A stretch of 64,000 nucleotides of DNA from Candidatus Gastranaerophilales bacterium (GTDB taxonomy: Bacteria > Cyanobacteriota > Vampirovibrionia > Gastranaerophilales > Gastranaerophilaceae): contig CALUQG010000007.1 in the NCBI GenBank assembly GCA_944322855.1, positions 62,001 through 126,000 on the forward strand, read 5' to 3'. Made by a program: the position numbers and the translations under genes. Of this stretch, positions 60,004 to 64,000 are shown piece after piece. The notes under the pieces are model-generated. The model did no database searches and was not told the DNA's origin. It saw nothing but the letters and a program-made list of their open reading frames with translations. Each line of letters starts with the position of its first letter. Position 1 is the stretch's first letter.

Positions 60004-62612
60004 ACGAGCAGATTGACGTTGAAGAAAATTTGTCAAACCGGCAGAATTACACAATGTTTGCACTGAACATTGTAAAATCTCTTGTGACAAAATTCTTTAA
60101 AAATGACAAAGCTCTTAATTGTCTGGCAAAATCTGAAAGCTTTCAGGCTGATATATTAAATGTTTTCAATAACTTATTCTATAAAAATATACGGCCCCTG
60201 ATGTTTCAAGAAACAGCAGAAAGTATAAGCACTTCTGAAACTGATAAAAAAAGACTCGGGATTATTTCTTCTGTTTATTGCGCTTATATAGATATAATGC
60301 AAAAAAACAATTATGAAATACCTTTTCCTAAAAAAACAGTAGCATTTAATATCTCAAAATTTTTAGAAAGAACCAAAAATGCAGATATAAAACAGAGGAG
60401 CGAATTTCTTACAGATATTTTTTATACAAAACAAAAAAAACAATTCGATTTCAAGAAATCAGAGAATATAAATTACCTTGAATTTTCTGATATACAAAAT
60501 GAGTGTTTATATGTATGTGAAAAGATAAAATCTCTTGCTGCTTCTAATAAATATAATTACGCTGATTTTGCTGTATTTATTGACAAAACTCAATCAAGAC
60601 AAAAATTTCTGGATATGCTAAAGGCATACAAAATTCCTGTATCAAGCAGCATATACAATGAAGAATATGAAAATCTTAAGTACAAGATTGATATTTATGA
60701 ACAAATTTCCGATATTTGTTCTCAGCTATCGATGGAAGAATTTTCATATAATGAATTAAAAAAAGCACTAGACTGTTATCCGTCGAAAGCAAAAAAAGAA
60801 ATGCTTGTCGAGATACTGGATGAAGCTGTGAAAAACTTGCTGGCAAATATTCTTGATAATAATCTGATTTTATCAAAACTTGCTTTTCAAAAAGAAAATT
60901 CGCAGGTTAATAAGTCATTGCTTGAAATAATTTATATTAATGCAGGGAAAAACCTTTTTTCTCAGGATACTATTCAGGCGATGACCACAGAATTTTCAGC
61001 ATTAAAAAACTTCTATGAAGATTACAAAAAAGAAAATTATTCTCACGCTATCAGTTCGGTAATAAAAAGATATTTAAAACTGTTTGATGACAAAAAATTA
61101 AAAGAAGTAATCGCAGGAAAAATAAAAAGTCTTGATGAGCTTCAAAATCTTTATATCAGTGTAATCAAAGAAAAACCAGATTTTTCTTCGTTCAAAGATA
61201 TTTTGCAGTGGCTTCCAATAGACAAAGAAAACAGCAAAAATGCTGTCAAACTGGCCTCAATTACATCAGATTTAAGACCTGATGATGCATACAGACATAT
61301 TTTTATATGCGGTCTTACAGAAAATAATTTTCCGGGAACAAATACATTTTATCCGTTTATATCATCTCAAACAGATATCCTGCTGTGCGAGGATTTAAGA
61401 AAGAAAAATCCTGACTTCAACTGTTTTTTAAAAACTGATGAAATACATTTTCAGGAACGCTTTTATGCTATTTGTTCTATTTTGGCAATTGCAAGTGAAA
61501 ATATTACACTGACAACTCACACGTATGAAGCCAAAAAAACAGTTCAGCCTTCAATCTTTTTCAAAATTCTGGCCGACAACGATTCATCAAATTTGAAGAT
61601 AATAGATGACCGTATTGTAGAAGAACAAACAGGTATAAAAGATTTTCTTTTAAAATCAGAAATTACAAAATCTACAGTTATTGACCAAAACGATATTTTA
61701 AACCTGAACCCGTCTTCCATATCAAATTTCCAGCAATGCCCCAGGAAATATTATTACAAAAATCTTTTAAACCTAAAAGAAAGTTCTAATTTTGCCGCAA
61801 GTTACGGCAGTATAGTCCATTGTGTTTTTGAACTTTTAAACAGAAAATTTTTGAATTCTTACAACAAGCAAACTGCGATGTCGCTTGCTGAAATTTTGTT
61901 TTCAGCAAAATCAAATGAAGAAAATGTTTTGAAAGCAGGCTTTAAGCAAACTGATGCGGATTTGATAAAAGCTACCGATGAACTGTCTTTGAAAGAGATG
62001 AAAGACAATTTCCAAAATGCAATTGAAGATTATGATATGATGGGGTATTTTGACAAACCTCCTGTGCAAGCAGTTTGTGAAAAAAGCTTTAGTTTTAGTA
62101 TTGAAGAGCTGCCAAATGTAATCTTTGACGGGCGAATTGATGCAATATTAACTGAATCTAACGGTTCAAATATTATTATAGACTATAAAACAGGGAAAAA
62201 TAAGATAAATTCTCTTGCTTATGCAATAAGTGAATACGGTATCAATTTTAAATCCAAAACAGGCAAAGACCCTTCGAACATAGAAACTTTACAAAAAAAT
62301 TATGATTACCAGATACCTGTTTATTACCTTGCCTGCAAAAATTCTGAGTCATTACAGAAATACAAAAATAACATAAGCAGACTCGGGCTGATTTATGTAC
62401 GGCCTGCCAATAAACAAGACGGCTGTGATGAAGATTTTATCGATGCGGAAAAATTAGAATTGTACAAAGATAAAATTATACAGAATTTGAAAGAAACAGT
62501 TGTAGATAAAATTATAAATGAAACCGAATTTAAACCGGAAAAAAGCTGGAACTGCGAGAACTGTTCATACAAATTCCTCTGTGATGAAGGAGAAGATACC
62601 GATGACGAATAA
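60000..62612 (+). CDS. addB: AddB-like subunit of a helicase-nuclease with Fe-S nuclease domain
   Basis: 870 residues, partner of the following helicase in double-strand-break end processing. The N-terminal two-thirds is a degenerate helicase-like fold with DDAYRHIFICGLTENNFPG and ERFYAICSILAIASENITLTTHTY but without a Walker A. The C-terminal PD-(D/E)xK nuclease has IFDGRIDAIL and IIDYKTGK, with the four-cysteine Fe-S frame Cys580 (QQCPRKYYYKN), Cys852, Cys855 and Cys861 (CENCSYKFLC), characteristic of AddB. Shorter than Bacillus AddB. Start overlaps the GT9 stop (ATGA); end overlaps the helicase gene by 11 bases. Confidence 0.88.
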   Translation: MNEQIDVEENLSNRQNYTMFALNIVKSLVTKFFKNDKALNCLAKSESFQADILNVFNNLFYKNIRPLMFQETAESISTSETDKKRLGIISSVYCAYIDIMQKNNYEIPFPKKTVAFNISKFLERTKNADIKQRSEFLTDIFYTKQKKQFDFKKSENINYLEFSDIQNECLYVCEKIKSLAASNKYNYADFAVFIDKTQSRQKFLDMLKAYKIPVSSSIYNEEYENLKYKIDIYEQISDICSQLSMEEFSYNELKKALDCYPSKAKKEMLVEILDEAVKNLLANILDNNLILSKLAFQKENSQVNKSLLEIIYINAGKNLFSQDTIQAMTTEFSALKNFYEDYKKENYSHAISSVIKRYLKLFDDKKLKEVIAGKIKSLDELQNLYISVIKEKPDFSSFKDILQWLPIDKENSKNAVKLASITSDLRPDDAYRHIFICGLTENNFPGTNTFYPFISSQTDILLCEDLRKKNPDFNCFLKTDEIHFQERFYAICSILAIASENITLTTHTYEAKKTVQPSIFFKILADNDSSNLKIIDDRIVEEQTGIKDFLLKSEITKSTVIDQNDILNLNPSSISNFQQCPRKYYYKNLLNLKESSNFAASYGSIVHCVFELLNRKFLNSYNKQTAMSLAEILFSAKSNEENVLKAGFKQTDADLIKATDELSLKEMKDNFQNAIEDYDMMGYFDKPPVQAVCEKSFSFSIEELPNVIFDGRIDAILTESNGSNIIIDYKTGKNKINSLAYAISEYGINFKSKTGKDPSNIETLQKNYDYQIPVYYLACKNSESLQKYKNNISRLGLIYVRPANKQDGCDEDFIDAEKLELYKDKIIQNLKETVVDKIINETEFKPEKSWNCENCSYKFLCDEGEDTDDE

Positions 62613-64000
62613 TATAACTCTTAAAAAAATCACAGAAGGTTTGAATGAAGCCCAGTCACAGGCTGTGTCAAATCCTCTCAACTCGTGCACAAAAATAGTT
62701 GCCGGTGCAGGAACAGGTAAAACAAAAATCATATCAAAACGGTTTCTCAAACTTGTTCTGGATTTGATAGAACAAAATGAAGAAAAACCTCAATCGAAAA
62801 TTCTTGTCATTACATTTACGGACAAAGCAGCAAATGAAATGAAAGAACGTATTGTAAAAGAACTCGAACAAAACAATATTGAAATCGGGGATGTAAATTC
62901 TCTGTGGATTTCTACTTTCCATAGTTTTTGTATAAGAATTTTAAAAAAATATTCTATAGAAGCCGGGCTTTCACCTTCTTTTAAAATGGCAGAAGAAAAA
63001 CAGCTTAAAGATATTTATGACAATATAATTAAACACATAAAATATGCCGAAGCATCAAACATAGAAAATTTTTCTGAAATTTTGAATAATTCAAATATTG
63101 AACCCGAGATTCTTTCTGTTGAAGAAATTTCAAAACTTTCATCCATAGCAGATTTAGACACACTGTTTGAAAACATATATCTGACAATAAAAAAAATAAA
63201 ATCTCTCGGAATAGACTCAAAAGAATTTCTGGAAACTTCTATAACTGCAGTTCAAAAATTTTCAAATACAGTGGAAACAACCCCTTTTAAATTTGATACA
63301 AAAGAAGATTATGCTTTTGCCTGGAGAGAACATTTCAAAAAATATTGCGATGACGGATTGATATTTGATGAAAATATATTTGATGCAATTGCAAAAGAAA
63401 AACTTATTCTTGACAAAAACGGAAAAAGAAAAGCTTCAGAATACGGTATGGCTAAAGGCTTTCCTGAAAATACAAAGCCAATTTGCGAAATAGAAATACA
63501 ATTGATAAAAACAATAGCGTCTATATATGCTCTTTATCAAGCAGAACTTGAAAGACAGGATCTGGCGGATTTTGATGATTTAATAAACAAAACCATCCAA
63601 ATATTTAAACACAATGAACTCATACGTTCATATTATCAGGAATACTTTAAACAAATAATTGTAGATGAATTTCAAGATACAAACGGTGCGCAGCTCGAAC
63701 TCATAGAGTTGTTGTTAAATCCGAAATATCCAAATCTGACTTTTGTAGGAGACAGAAAACAGTCTATCTATGCCTTCAGATACGCTCAGATGGAAAATCT
63801 TGAAGTACTTCATCAAAATGTTGAAAAACGCTACAATCAAAAATTTGCACCGGTAAATCTTTCTATAAACTACCGCTCAACACCGGAAGTTCTTAATGCG
63901 GTGAATTTTGTCACTGAAAAAGAGCTTGGACTTAAAAATGAAAATCTGACAGCAAACCCGAACTTGACATATCCTGATACTTCAAAAGATATAAAAGTTA
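62602..64000 (+). CDS. addA: AddA-like UvrD-type helicase, runs off the window end (partial)
   Basis: The frame starts with ATG at 62602 after AAGGAG and stays open for 466 codons to the window edge, so the gene is cut by the end of the sequence. SF1A helicase motifs: AGAGTGKT (34-41), VITFTDKAANEMKERI, STFHSFCIRILK, motif II Asp355-Glu356 in IIVDEFQDTNGAQLEL, VGDRKQSIYAFRYAQ and LSINYRSTPEVLN. By analogy with AddA (about 1150-1240 residues) a C-terminal nuclease domain would be expected beyond the window, but this cannot be seen. It overlaps addB by 11 bases and forms a translationally coupled pair with it. A UvrD homologue without nuclease is the alternative. Confidence 0.87.
   Translation, partial: MTNNITLKKITEGLNEAQSQAVSNPLNSCTKIVAGAGTGKTKIISKRFLKLVLDLIEQNEEKPQSKILVITFTDKAANEMKERIVKELEQNNIEIGDVNSLWISTFHSFCIRILKKYSIEAGLSPSFKMAEEKQLKDIYDNIIKHIKYAEASNIENFSEILNNSNIEPEILSVEEISKLSSIADLDTLFENIYLTIKKIKSLGIDSKEFLETSITAVQKFSNTVETTPFKFDTKEDYAFAWREHFKKYCDDGLIFDENIFDAIAKEKLILDKNGKRKASEYGMAKGFPENTKPICEIEIQLIKTIASIYALYQAELERQDLADFDDLINKTIQIFKHNELIRSYYQEYFKQIIVDEFQDTNGAQLELIELLLNPKYPNLTFVGDRKQSIYAFRYAQMENLEVLHQNVEKRYNQKFAPVNLSINYRSTPEVLNAVNFVTEKELGLKNENLTANPNLTYPDTSKDIKV

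Noticed and set aside
1-64000. Mobile elements, prophage, CRISPR arrays, defence islands
   Set aside because: No transposase, integrase, phage structural gene, regularly spaced repeat or restriction-modification gene was seen anywhere in the window.

Overview
The window is AT-rich, densely coded bacterial chromosome with no phage, insertion sequence, CRISPR array or rRNA. The gene content fits a flagellated, non-photosynthetic relative of cyanobacteria (Melainabacteria/Vampirovibrionophyceae, most likely Gastranaerophilales). Reasons: a GH57 branching enzyme with cyanobacterial-type layout, a CheA fused to a receiver domain, a MEP-pathway dxr, pheT without adjacent pheS, and a full flagellar export set (fliPQR-flhB) plus flagellin. 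No photosynthesis gene is present. This placement is an inference from protein families; no 16S gene or database search was available.

Layout. 0-1.2 kb: flagellin with a long structured leader. 1.2-9.5 kb: mostly minus-strand housekeeping genes (branching enzyme, a membrane protein of unknown function, an OppD-type ATPase coupled to dapF, a class V aminotransferase, a methyltransferase, a DnaJ-like protein). 9.7-19.5 kb: a secreted GHL10 glycosidase-like protein, then a signalling stretch: ECF sigma factor and anti-sigma factor, glycosyltransferase, GAF/HD-GYP protein, secreted TPR protein, two LuxR-type response regulators, pentapeptide-repeat protein. 19.5-24 kb: DJ-1 protein, phosphohexomutase, UvrD-like helicase. 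24-30 kb: a chemosensory module with a tandem CheW protein (minus) facing an MCP, a giant hybrid CheA and an HD protein (plus). 30-41 kb: BI-1 membrane protein, pheT, HEAT-repeat protein, TatD, a 59-residue small gene, fabI, pyk, a stand-alone pseudo-receiver, dxr, a TPR lipoprotein. 41-44 kb: fliP-fliQ-fliR-flhB. 44-52 kb (minus): mnmE, then mutS-trpS-coaBC-Nif3 family-secreted protein. 52 kb: tRNA-Glu. 52-57 kb: PLP enzyme, membrane acyltransferase, two secreted proteins of unknown function, cdd. 57-64 kb: recA, acetyltransferase, GT9 glycosyltransferase, and addB-addA (addA runs off the window end).

How the genes fit together. Motility and its control dominate: flagellin, export gate, MCP/CheW/CheA, and several receivers and c-di-GMP-type HD-GYP signalling. 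Cell-envelope supply (dapF, GT2, GT9, methyltransferase, phosphohexomutase, acyltransferase) and DNA repair (mutS, recA, AddAB-like, UvrD-like) are the other themes. The signals most worth following are a nine-base G/C homopolymer inside the tandem cheW gene (possible phase variation of chemotaxis), a flagellin leader resembling the CsrA/FliW-controlled hag leader, an anti-sigma factor made of two zinc-finger repeats of which one has lost its zinc ligands, a perfect operator-like dyad over a response-regulator promoter, and an unannotated 59-residue gene. I did not find one clear, complete, previously undescribed multi-gene system.
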